Shown here: positions 1 through 5,062 of the stretch, piece by piece | Position numbering within the stretch: the stretch's first letter is position 1 | Layout of the letters: each line of letters begins with the position of its first letter | Origin: Candidatus Saccharimonadota bacterium | GTDB lineage: Bacteria; Patescibacteriota; Saccharimonadia; Saccharimonadales; Saccharimonadaceae | Assembly: GCA_017421685.1 (NCBI GenBank) | Contig: JAFOHW010000040.1 | Location: 1 to 6,021, forward strand | Length of the DNA: 6,021 bases | Direction: 5' to 3' | Made by a program: the position numbers and the translations under genes | The notes under the pieces: model-generated | What the model was told of the DNA's origin: nothing | Seen by the model: the letters and a program-made list of their open reading frames with translations, nothing else | The model's database searches: none

Positions 1-971
1 TCATGTTCTCCTCTGCTGGCTACAACGCCTCTTCCTTCACTCTAGACCTTTCTGACTGGAATACCTCTAGTGTGACAAGTATGGGACAAATGTTTATGTT
101 CGCCGGCTACAACGCACCTTCTTTCGCTCTAGACCTTTCTGACTGGAATACCTCTAGTGTGACAAGTATGAACCAGATGTTCTCCTCTGCCGGCTACAGC
201 GCCACCACCTGGTCCATTGGAGACCTTTCTTCCTGGAATACTTCTAGCGTAACAACTATGGCCAGCATGTTCTCCTCTGCCGGCTACAGCGCCACCACCT
301 GGTCCATTGGAGACCTTTCTTCCTGGAATACTTCTAGCGTAACAACTATGGCCAGCATGTTCTACTCTGCCGGCTACAACGCACCTTCTTTCGCTCTAGA
401 CCTTTCTGACTGGAATACCTCTAGTGTAACAGATATGGGTTCTATGTTCCGATATGCCGGCTACAGCGCCACCACTTGGTCTATTGGCAACCTCTCCTCC
501 TGGAATACCTCTAGTGTGACGAACATGTCTATTATGTTCGCCTATGCCGGCTACAGCGCCACCACTTGGTCTATTGGCAACCTCTCCTCCTGGAATACCT
601 CTAGTGTGACAAGTATGAACCAGATGTTCTACTATGCCGGCTACAGTGCCACCGCTTGGTCTATTGGCAACCTCTCCTCCTGGGATACCTCTAGTGTGAC
701 AAGTATGGGCGGTATGTTTAACTATGCCGGCTACAGTGCATCTTCCTTCATTCTAGACCTCTCCTCCTGGAATACTTCCAATGTAACAGGTATGAGTAAT
801 ATATTTCAATATGCTGGCAATAGTGCTACCACTTGGCGTATCACCATTCCAAAGACCAACAATGGAACAACTACCGGCTCAATTACTAACACTACCTCCA
901 GATTTTATGGTAAAACCACTTCAGTTTATGGTACCCCGCGTTCAGGCAAATCCTTCACCCTCGCGAATTAA
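1..971 (+). CDS. BspA-like (DUF285) repeat surface protein, 3' part
   Basis: This is the C-terminal part of a repeat protein whose start lies before the window: the first readable Met is just the first residue of a repeat unit, so the reading frame should continue upstream. Nine units of 29 or 30 residues are visible, each of the form MF-x-x-AGY-x-A ... LS-x-W-(N/D)-T-S-x-V-T-x-M, followed by a 56-residue non-repeat cap ending in FTLAN. The W-(N/D)-TS-x-VT-x-M-x-x-MF signature is that of the BspA-like leucine-rich/DUF285 surface repeats (established family knowledge), found in adhesins and surface lipoproteins of host-associated bacteria. A cell-surface adhesion role is inferred; no signal peptide or anchor can be seen because the N-terminus is missing. 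No LPXTG motif or C-terminal membrane helix is present. The neighbour mscL is convergent, so this gene is probably the last of its transcript. Family assignment is confident, function less so. Confidence 0.87.
   Translation, partial: MFSSAGYNASSFTLDLSDWNTSSVTSMGQMFMFAGYNAPSFALDLSDWNTSSVTSMNQMFSSAGYSATTWSIGDLSSWNTSSVTTMASMFSSAGYSATTWSIGDLSSWNTSSVTTMASMFYSAGYNAPSFALDLSDWNTSSVTDMGSMFRYAGYSATTWSIGNLSSWNTSSVTNMSIMFAYAGYSATTWSIGNLSSWNTSSVTSMNQMFYYAGYSATAWSIGNLSSWDTSSVTSMGGMFNYAGYSASSFILDLSSWNTSNVTGMSNIFQYAGNSATTWRITIPKTNNGTTTGSITNTTSRFYGKTTSVYGTPRSGKSFTLAN
3..800 (+). repeat. Nine tandem coding repeats of 87/90 bp (DUF285 units)
   Basis: Units start at 3, 90, 177, 267, 357, 444, 534, 624 and 714. 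Two classes alternate: a 29-residue class A (AGYNAPSFALDLSDWNT type; units 1, 2, 5, 9) and a 30-residue class B (AGYSATTWSIGxLSSWNT type; units 3, 4, 6, 7, 8), giving the order A A B B A B B B A. DNA identity between units is high and reaches silent positions, which suggests recent duplication or gene conversion rather than selection on protein alone. Confidence 0.93.
177..356 (+). repeat. Perfect 90-bp tandem duplication inside the surface-protein gene
   Basis: Bases 177-266 and 267-356 are identical over all 90 positions, and the match runs 7 bases into the next unit. This is the youngest duplication visible in the array and an obvious substrate for slippage or recombination that would change repeat number in frame. 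Confidence 0.95.
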
Positions 972-1033
972 AGCTATTTTTGTAAGGAAATATAAAGATG
1001 GATAAAACCAGTATCCCAGCAAAGACACTCTAT

Positions 1034-1060
1034 TGTATTAGCTATTATATAGCTAATATA
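1034..1060 (+). repeat. AT-rich hairpin downstream of the surface-protein gene
   Basis: ATTAGCTAT (1037-1045) is followed after a 3-base loop by its exact complement ATAGCTAAT (1049-1057); three more outer positions pair, one as G-U. It could stabilise the 3' end of the surface-protein mRNA. Neither strand has a T-run right after it, so I do not call it an intrinsic terminator. Confidence 0.5.
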
Positions 1061-1141
1061 TAGCCCTCCCAAAAAAATGATTCTAACTAAATTCCAACAA
1101 AAAACAGCAAGGCCGTAGTTGTTTCATGTAGACTCCCTCGC

Positions 1142-1174
1142 AAAAAAAGGCTCCATGTCTTTCCATGGAACCTT
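1142..1174 (-). terminator. Intrinsic terminator of the membrane protein-mscL operon
   Basis: Read on the minus strand, AAGGTTCCATG (1174-1164) pairs with CATGGAGCCTT (1157-1147) around a 6-base loop, and the stem runs straight into seven T (1148-1142). The only non-Watson-Crick position is a U-G wobble in the minus-strand RNA, whereas the plus-strand RNA would have a C-A mismatch there. The structure is therefore directed at the minus strand. It begins about 28 bases past the mscL stop codon. Confidence 0.82.
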
Positions 1175-1202
1175 AATGAAAACTAAATTTCGCTAAAAAT
1201 CT

Positions 1203-1601
1203 TTATTTCTTCGCCTTTTCTTCCTTCTCAGCCTTCCTGCTCTCACGCCTTCGATTCATCCTATTCATCGCTTTAATAACCATAAAGATTACCCAAGCAA
1301 TAATCAAGAATTGAACCACATTTTGAATGAAGTTACCATAAGCAATTACGGCTTCGTCTTGACCGCCAAAGAAATTCGGAATTCGAATCGCAAGTCCCGT
1401 AAAATCGACTCCCCCAGCGAGCAACCCAACAATTGGCATTACGATATCATTAACCAGGGAATTAACGATTGTGGTAAAAGCTCCCCCAACCGCGACACCT
1501 ACCGCAAGATCAATCATCGATCCACGGTTAATGAATTCAATGAATTCTTCCTTTAATCCTTGTTTCTCTCTGAGCTTCGCAGCTTCCTCAGATTTTGCCA
1601 T
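1203..1601 (-). CDS. mscL: Large-conductance mechanosensitive channel MscL
   Basis: MscL is a homopentameric channel of the cytoplasmic membrane that opens under membrane tension and releases solutes during hypo-osmotic shock. The 132-residue product matches the family along its length: the pore-lining first helix region (residues about 26-61, RGSMIDLAVGVAVGGAF followed by VNDIVMPIVGLL), the periplasmic loop (about 62-87) and the second helix (about 88-112, YGNFIQNVVQFLIIAWVIFM). Gly35 in the LAVGV motif corresponds to the gating-constriction Gly22 of the E. coli protein. Compared with E. coli there are about 13 extra charged residues at the N-terminus, and the tail after the second helix is a short Lys/Arg/Glu stretch, so the usual C-terminal helical bundle appears shortened. 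The start is chosen by AAAGGAG at 1612-1606, four bases before the ATG. It lies 17 bases after the upstream membrane-protein gene and is evidently co-transcribed with it. Confidence 0.97.
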   Translation of the reverse strand: MAKSEEAAKLREKQGLKEEFIEFINRGSMIDLAVGVAVGGAFTTIVNSLVNDIVMPIVGLLAGGVDFTGLAIRIPNFFGGQDEAVIAYGNFIQNVVQFLIIAWVIFMVIKAMNRMNRRRESRKAEKEEKAKK

Positions 1602-1605
1602 ATAA

Positions 1606-1612
1606 CTCCTTT
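1606..1612 (-). promoter_or_regulatory. Shine-Dalgarno of mscL
   Basis: AAAGGAG on the minus strand, with a tight 4-base gap to the ATG at 1601. It lies in the 17-base gap after the upstream gene's stop codon and contrasts with that upstream gene, which has no ribosome binding site. Confidence 0.75.
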
Positions 1613-1618
1613 CTTTAT

Positions 1619-2236
1619 TTATTTGGTTTCTGAAAAATCGTTAAAACTATTATATAAATTTTCCAGACTATTGTAAGAAGACGACAGAGCCTCTTTTAGG
1701 GCCTCATTTTTCGTTAAATTCATTAAATCGCTCTCTTCAGACAAGAACATTGAAACTTCATAAGCCATCTTATGCGCATAAATCCGATCTAAAATCCCAT
1801 TTATTTTCGCCTCAAACAGCTCCGACTCCAACCCGTCCTTTTCTAAAGTTATTTCATCTAAAATCTTTTGGTCAACTTTTTTTTCGTTATATTCATATAC
1901 TTCGGTTAAGAACGTGGTCAAATCTTTATCTGTATTTGTTAAAACTCCTTTCAAAGAAGCGCTACTAGATCTTAAATCCGAAGATTTAACCTCAGGCTGA
2001 TATTTATCGATAATTTCAGTAGTATTAGATAGATGTAATTTTAATGTAGTTGCTAAATTCTTTTCATCATCTTTTCCGCTCCCAAGTATCGAGCCAATGA
2101 TAATAATTAGAATTAAAGCGACAACCCCGATTCCAATAGCCATAAATATTTTAGACGAGAACAATCCGCCCGCCCGACTTTTTTTAACCGGCCGATTTTC
2201 CGCCGAAATTTGATTTAAGTACTCTTGTTCATCCAT
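1619..2236 (-). CDS. Single-pass membrane protein with helical extracytoplasmic domain, unknown function
   Basis: I do not recognise this 205-residue protein. It has a short polar, basic N-terminus (KKSR at 18-21), one strongly hydrophobic helix at about residues 30-51 (IFMAIGIGVVALILIIIIGSIL), and a 150-residue tail rich in Glu, Lys, Leu and Ser that reads as mostly alpha-helical. The positive residues before the helix suggest N-in topology with the tail outside, as an uncleaved signal anchor. There are no cysteines and no catalytic motif I can name. It is the first gene of a two-gene operon with mscL, which hints at an envelope role but does not prove one. The ATG at 2236 has no Shine-Dalgarno; a TGATATAAT promoter motif ends 9 bases before it, so the message is probably leaderless. 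Confidence 0.82.
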   Translation of the reverse strand: MDEQEYLNQISAENRPVKKSRAGGLFSSKIFMAIGIGVVALILIIIIGSILGSGKDDEKNLATTLKLHLSNTTEIIDKYQPEVKSSDLRSSSASLKGVLTNTDKDLTTFLTEVYEYNEKKVDQKILDEITLEKDGLESELFEAKINGILDRIYAHKMAYEVSMFLSEESDLMNLTKNEALKEALSSSYNSLENLYNSFNDFSETK

Positions 2237-2245
2237 ATTAATCTC

Positions 2246-2254
2246 ATTATATCA
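2246..2254 (-). promoter_or_regulatory. Extended -10 promoter of the membrane protein-mscL operon
   Basis: The minus strand reads TGATATAAT, a perfect extended -10 (TGn + TATAAT) ending 9 bases before the ATG at 2236. The predicted transcription start is near 2239, leaving a leader of about 3 bases. No -35 hexamer is recognisable at 16-18 bases spacing (about GTCTTC instead); that position is occupied by the repeated element at 2267-2293. Confidence 0.75.
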
Positions 2255-2330
2255 TACACAGGCCTTTTGAAGACCATAAGCTCGGCCGAACGGCCTTGAG
2301 TGTGTCTTCAAAAGGTCTGTGTGTGATATA
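2248..2330. repeat. 27-bp inverted repeat with inner hairpin between divergent promoters
   Basis: Bases 2248-2274 pair with 2304-2330 over 27 positions, 25 as Watson-Crick pairs. The two exceptions (2255/2323 and 2262/2316) would be U-G and G-U wobbles in a plus-strand RNA but mismatches in a minus-strand RNA. The 29-base centre holds a second small stem: CTC and GGCC (2281-2287) pair with GGCC and GAG (2292-2295, 2298-2300) around a GAAC loop. The left arm contains part of the TGATATAAT promoter; the right arm holds a mirrored, weaker copy (TGATATATG at 2324-2332). No T-run follows, so it is not an intrinsic terminator. It may be an operator, a small structured RNA or a remnant of a miniature mobile element. 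Confidence 0.85.
2267..2293 (+). repeat. 27-bp direct repeat, copy 1 (over the minus-strand promoter)
   Basis: The unit starts TTGAAGACCATAA and ends CTCGGCCGAACGG, with one variable base between (G2280 here). It contains the 8-base palindrome TCGGCCGA. Relative to the minus-strand operon it covers roughly -28 to -54, the place where a -35 hexamer would be expected. Confidence 0.88.
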
Positions 2331-2351
2331 TGATTTTGAATAAAATATAGC

Positions 2352-2378
2352 TTGAAGACCATAAACTCGGCCGAACGG
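2352..2378 (+). repeat. 27-bp direct repeat, copy 2 (over the dnaG promoter)
   Basis: It matches copy 1 at 26 of 27 bases (A2365 in place of G2280), with copies 85 bases apart. It ends 7 bases before the TGGTATAAT of dnaG and so occupies about -23 to -49 of that promoter. Matching placement upstream of two divergent promoters that lack -35 hexamers suggests a regulator binding site. Confidence 0.88.
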
Positions 2379-2385
2379 GGAACTA

Positions 2386-2394
2386 TGGTATAAT
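2386..2394 (+). promoter_or_regulatory. Extended -10 promoter of dnaG
   Basis: TGGTATAAT is a perfect extended -10 ending 9 bases before the dnaG ATG at 2404. The predicted transcript start is near 2401, with a leader of about 3 bases and no room for a Shine-Dalgarno. No -35 hexamer is present at normal spacing; TTGAAG at 2352 is 31 bases away and too far. Confidence 0.78.
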
Positions 2395-2403
2395 GAAACT
2401 GAT

Positions 2404-4032
2404 ATGAATGACGCGAAAGAGGAAATCAAATCTCGGCTCGCGGTGGAGGATGTGGTTGGGCAATATGTCGAGCTGAAACGTGCTGGGCGGAATCTAAAAG
2501 GCCGTTCTCCTTGGGGCGTCGATAAGACTCCGAGCTTCATGGTTTCTCCCGAAAAGGGAATTTGGCATGATTTTTCCGCGAATAAAGGCGGGGATATTTT
2601 TACCTTTGTCATGGAAGTCGAAGGTATTGGCTTTAAGGAGGCTCTAGAAAAACTCGGCGCCATGGCCGGCGTAGATTTAACAAAGTATCGCGGAGGAGAT
2701 GCAACCGTCTCAAAAAAGAAAGTCCGCGCAAAAGAGGCTCTCACTCTCGCAACAAAATACTACCAAGCTTGCCTTGTCCGAAACAAGCCTGTCTGCGAAT
2801 ATGTTTTTTACAAAAGAAATTTAAACCGAAAAACTGTTTCTGAATTTAAAATTGGCTACGCCCCAGGTAGCGGAAAAGCCCTAACGAATGTTTTAAAGAA
2901 GCGCGGTTACTCTGAAGCTGAACTAGAAACCGCCGGACTCTTAAATCGTTTTAAGGGCGACCTTTTTCGCGACCGTATGACTGTCCCATTTATCGATACG
3001 ACTGGAAACGTTATTGGTTTTACTGCTCGAATTCTAAAAGATGGCGAACCGAAATATTTAAACACCCCCGAAACCCTCCTCTTTAATAAATCTAAATTCA
3101 TCTTCGGTTTATATCAAGCCAAAGAATCAATTCGCCGAAACGGGTTCGTTGTTATCGTAGAAGGGAATATGGACGTGATTTCTTCTCACCAAGCCGGCGT
3201 AAAAGAGGCCGTTGCGACTTCTGGGACCGCCATGACTGAACAACATTTAAAAGCTCTTTCGAAGCTGACTAGTGACATTCGTCTTGCTTACGACGGAGAC
3301 GAGGCCGGCATAAAAGCAACCGAACGCGCAATCATGATGGCCGGCGATCTTGGGATTGATTTAACCGTAATCTCCGACTACCATGGCGCGAAGGACCCCG
3401 ACGAATTAATCCAAAAAGACCCGAAGCTCTGGCAAGACGCCGTAAATAAAAGTATCCCTGCAGTCGATTGGCTCCTAAACAAATATGAAGAAAACTTAGA
3501 TCTTTCTTCTGCCCCAGGAAAAAGAAAATATTCCGATGTCGCCCTAAAGCTTTTAAGCTATATAAAAGACGAAGTTGAAAGAGCTAGCTACGAAGAAAAA
3601 GTCGCAAAAAAGCTTGAAGTCAGTATTGATATTCTTCGCGGAAAAAAGGAAAGACTCGATAAAAAACTCGAACAGGCTCCGAAGAAATTCCTCAAAAAAC
3701 CAAAGACTGAATTTAAAAGCGACAAATTAAAAAGACTCGAAAATAGCCTCCTTGCCTTAAAAGTTTACGGTGGGATCACTAAAACGAAAATTCCTTTAGA
3801 AATCCCTGACGACGAAACTCGCCTTTCCGAGCTCGAGCTAATTTTCAATCGTGAACACGAAGAATTCAAAGATTCCGATTTTGAGCGCGAAGCGAAAGAA
3901 CTCTTAGTTCATTACGACGCGGAGATGAAAAAAATAAAAATCAAAGAACTTCAAGAAAAATTAACAACTCTAGATGACGAAAGTGAAGAATATGAAAAAC
4001 TCCTTCGCGAAATCAACGCTCTTCAAAAATAA
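2404..4032 (+). CDS. dnaG: DNA primase DnaG with zinc ligands lost
   Basis: DnaG makes the RNA primers for leading- and lagging-strand synthesis at the fork and works with the replicative helicase DnaB. The 542-residue product has the family's three parts. The N-terminal CHC2-type fold (about 10-90) is recognisable by DKTPSFMVSPEKGIWHDF and KGGDIF, but all four canonical Cys/His zinc ligands are replaced (Ser35, Gly38, Asp56, Ala59). The polymerase core follows (about 110-350), with FRDRMTVPF, EPKYLNTPET, and the TOPRIM metal-binding residues Glu253/Asp257 (VEGNMDV) and Asp297/Asp299 (YDGDEAG). The C-terminal region (about 360-542) is charged, helical and divergent, in the place of the helicase-binding domain. 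Length is a little below E. coli (581). The ATG at 2404 lies 9 bases after TATAAT and has no Shine-Dalgarno, so translation is probably leaderless. It leads rpoD by 48 bases; rpsU, often upstream in this operon, is absent. Confidence 0.96.
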   Translation: MNDAKEEIKSRLAVEDVVGQYVELKRAGRNLKGRSPWGVDKTPSFMVSPEKGIWHDFSANKGGDIFTFVMEVEGIGFKEALEKLGAMAGVDLTKYRGGDATVSKKKVRAKEALTLATKYYQACLVRNKPVCEYVFYKRNLNRKTVSEFKIGYAPGSGKALTNVLKKRGYSEAELETAGLLNRFKGDLFRDRMTVPFIDTTGNVIGFTARILKDGEPKYLNTPETLLFNKSKFIFGLYQAKESIRRNGFVVIVEGNMDVISSHQAGVKEAVATSGTAMTEQHLKALSKLTSDIRLAYDGDEAGIKATERAIMMAGDLGIDLTVISDYHGAKDPDELIQKDPKLWQDAVNKSIPAVDWLLNKYEENLDLSSAPGKRKYSDVALKLLSYIKDEVERASYEEKVAKKLEVSIDILRGKKERLDKKLEQAPKKFLKKPKTEFKSDKLKRLENSLLALKVYGGITKTKIPLEIPDDETRLSELELIFNREHEEFKDSDFEREAKELLVHYDAEMKKIKIKELQEKLTTLDDESEEYEKLLREINALQK

Positions 4033-4043
4033 ACCGCCTACTC

Positions 4044-4072
4044 TTGTCAAAATTCTTAAAATAGATTATACT
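4044..4072 (+). promoter_or_regulatory. Sigma-70 promoter of rpoD
   Basis: TTGTCA (4044-4049), a 17-base spacer and TATACT (4067-4072) form a near-consensus promoter just past the dnaG stop. The -10 ends 8 bases before the rpoD ATG, so the start is predicted near 4079 and the mRNA would be leaderless. This allows rpoD and the pilin to be made independently of dnaG, although read-through from dnaG is likely since no terminator intervenes. Confidence 0.8.
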
Positions 4073-4080
4073 TATTACTA

Positions 4081-5055
4081 ATGAGCGCTAAAAAAGATGA
4101 TATTTTGAATGCGAAAGATTTAAATCTGGAAATCGACGAACCGCGTACGGATGATTTAGAGAACGAAGAGGAGTTGTCTGACGAAGAACTTGCAATTACG
4201 GCTGAAAACGTCGATTCTTTTGCGGACGATTCGGTCCGGCTTTATCTTCGCGAAATTGGAAAAATCCCGCTTTTAACCCCAGAAGAAGAGGCCGAACTCG
4301 CCCAAAAAATCGTAAAAGGCGATAAAAAAGCAAAGGACAAAATGGTTGAGTCGAACATGCGACTTGTCGTCTCGATTGCAAAACGCTATGGCGGTCGTGG
4401 TCTGGACTTTCTTGATTTAATTCAAGAGGGAAATACCGGACTTCTCCGTGCGGTTGAAAAGTTTGACCCTGATAAAGGTTTTAAATTCTCGACTTATGCG
4501 ACTTGGTGGGTTCGACAGGCCATTACCCGTGCTATCGCCGACCAGGCTCGAACTATTCGTATCCCAGTCCATATGGTCGAAACCATTAATAAAGTTTTGA
4601 GGACGACAAGAAAACTAACTTCCGAATTAAATCGCGAACCAACCAACGAAGAAATCGCGAAGGCTCTTGATATGGAACCCGAGAAAATCGATTACGTTAT
4701 GAGAATTAAACAGGATATCGCCTCTCTCGATGCTTCTGTCGGTCGCGAAGGAGACGACGAAGACTCTGTTCTTGGAGACTTTGTTGAAGATGAAGAACGC
4801 GATTCGCCCGAAGACTCCGCTGCGAACCAAATCCTAAAAGAACAACTTTCCGAAATTATCGCAACCCTAACCGATCGCGAACAAAAAATCATTCGCCTCC
4901 GTTTCGGTATCGGAGGGGGACGCCCGCATACTCTTGAAGAGGTTGGTAACGAATTTGACGTAACTCGCGAACGAATCCGCCAAATCGAAGCAAAAGCTCT
5001 CTCGAAACTCCGAAAAAACAAAGAAACTCGAAAACTACACGAATATTTAAAATAG
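4081..5055 (+). CDS. rpoD: Primary RNA polymerase sigma factor (sigma-70/SigA)
   Basis: This is the housekeeping sigma factor that directs RNA polymerase to promoters. The 324-residue product has a short acidic N-terminus (1-48) instead of a full region 1.1. Region 1.2 follows (about 49-81, [12 protein letters not shown]). Region 2 (about 91-153) has the core-binding [11 protein letters not shown] and the -10-reading [14 protein letters not shown]. Region 3 starts with [11 protein letters not shown] (157-167), where His164 and Glu167 correspond to the E. coli residues that read the extended -10. Region 4 (about 255-324) includes the helix-turn-helix [20 protein letters not shown], with Arg296, Glu297 and Gln301 at the -35 contact positions. 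A low-complexity acidic insert (223-247) separates regions 3 and 4. It has its own promoter and no Shine-Dalgarno. The dnaG-rpoD order is that of the macromolecular-synthesis operon. Its stop codon overlaps the ribosome binding site of the next gene. Confidence 0.97.
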   Translation: MSAKKDDILNAKDLNLEIDEPRTDDLENEEELSDEELAITAENVDSFADDSVRLYLREIGKIPLLTPEEEAELAQKIVKGDKKAKDKMVESNMRLVVSIAKRYGGRGLDFLDLIQEGNTGLLRAVEKFDPDKGFKFSTYATWWVRQAITRAIADQARTIRIPVHMVETINKVLRTTRKLTSELNREPTNEEIAKALDMEPEKIDYVMRIKQDIASLDASVGREGDDEDSVLGDFVEDEERDSPEDSAANQILKEQLSEIIATLTDREQKIIRLRFGIGGGRPHTLEEVGNEFDVTRERIRQIEAKALSKLRKNKETRKLHEYLK

Positions 5056-5059
5056 GAGG
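5054..5059 (+). promoter_or_regulatory. Shine-Dalgarno of the pilin-like gene, overlapping the rpoD stop
   Basis: A perfect AGGAGG begins on the second base of the rpoD TAG stop codon and lies only 3 bases before the ATG at 5063. This arrangement implies co-transcription and probably translational coupling with rpoD. Confidence 0.8.
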
Positions 5060-5062
5060 CAC

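Larger units (their letters stand above)
972..1202. other. Convergent intergenic spacer
   Basis: This 231-base AT-rich stretch separates the ends of the surface-protein gene (+) and mscL (-). It holds an AT-rich hairpin at 1034-1060 and a minus-strand terminator at 1142-1174. A 21-codon reading frame at 998-1063 (+) has an AAGGA at 984-988 before its ATG, but nothing else supports it as a gene. I see nothing else recognisable. Confidence 0.7.

Noticed and set aside
3..800. CRISPR-like regular spacing of repeats
   Set aside because: The repeats are contiguous 87/90-bp protein-coding units without unique spacers and read in one frame as DUF285 units.
1..971. Mycoplasma origin suggested by DUF285 repeats
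   Set aside because: All Trp codons are TGG and no in-frame TGA occurs; base composition is not Mycoplasma-like, and the primase, pilin and gene order fit CPR bacteria better.
1311..1556. 81-codon plus-strand frame opposite mscL
   Set aside because: It is antisense to an unambiguous MscL gene and has no recognisable content.
2248..2330. Intrinsic terminator or riboswitch in the divergent intergenic region
   Set aside because: No T-run follows the stem on either strand, and the hairpin lies upstream of both predicted transcription starts, so it would not be in either leader.
2352..2357. TTGAAG as the -35 of dnaG
   Set aside because: It is 31 bases from the TATAAT, far outside the 16-18 base range.
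2247..2744. 165-codon frame on the minus strand across the dnaG start and promoter region
   Set aside because: It lies antisense to the conserved N-terminus of dnaG and over both promoters; its translation shows no family features.
4692..5021. 109-codon minus-strand frame, and similar short frames inside dnaG and rpoD
   Set aside because: They lie wholly inside strongly conserved genes and have no start signals or recognisable products.
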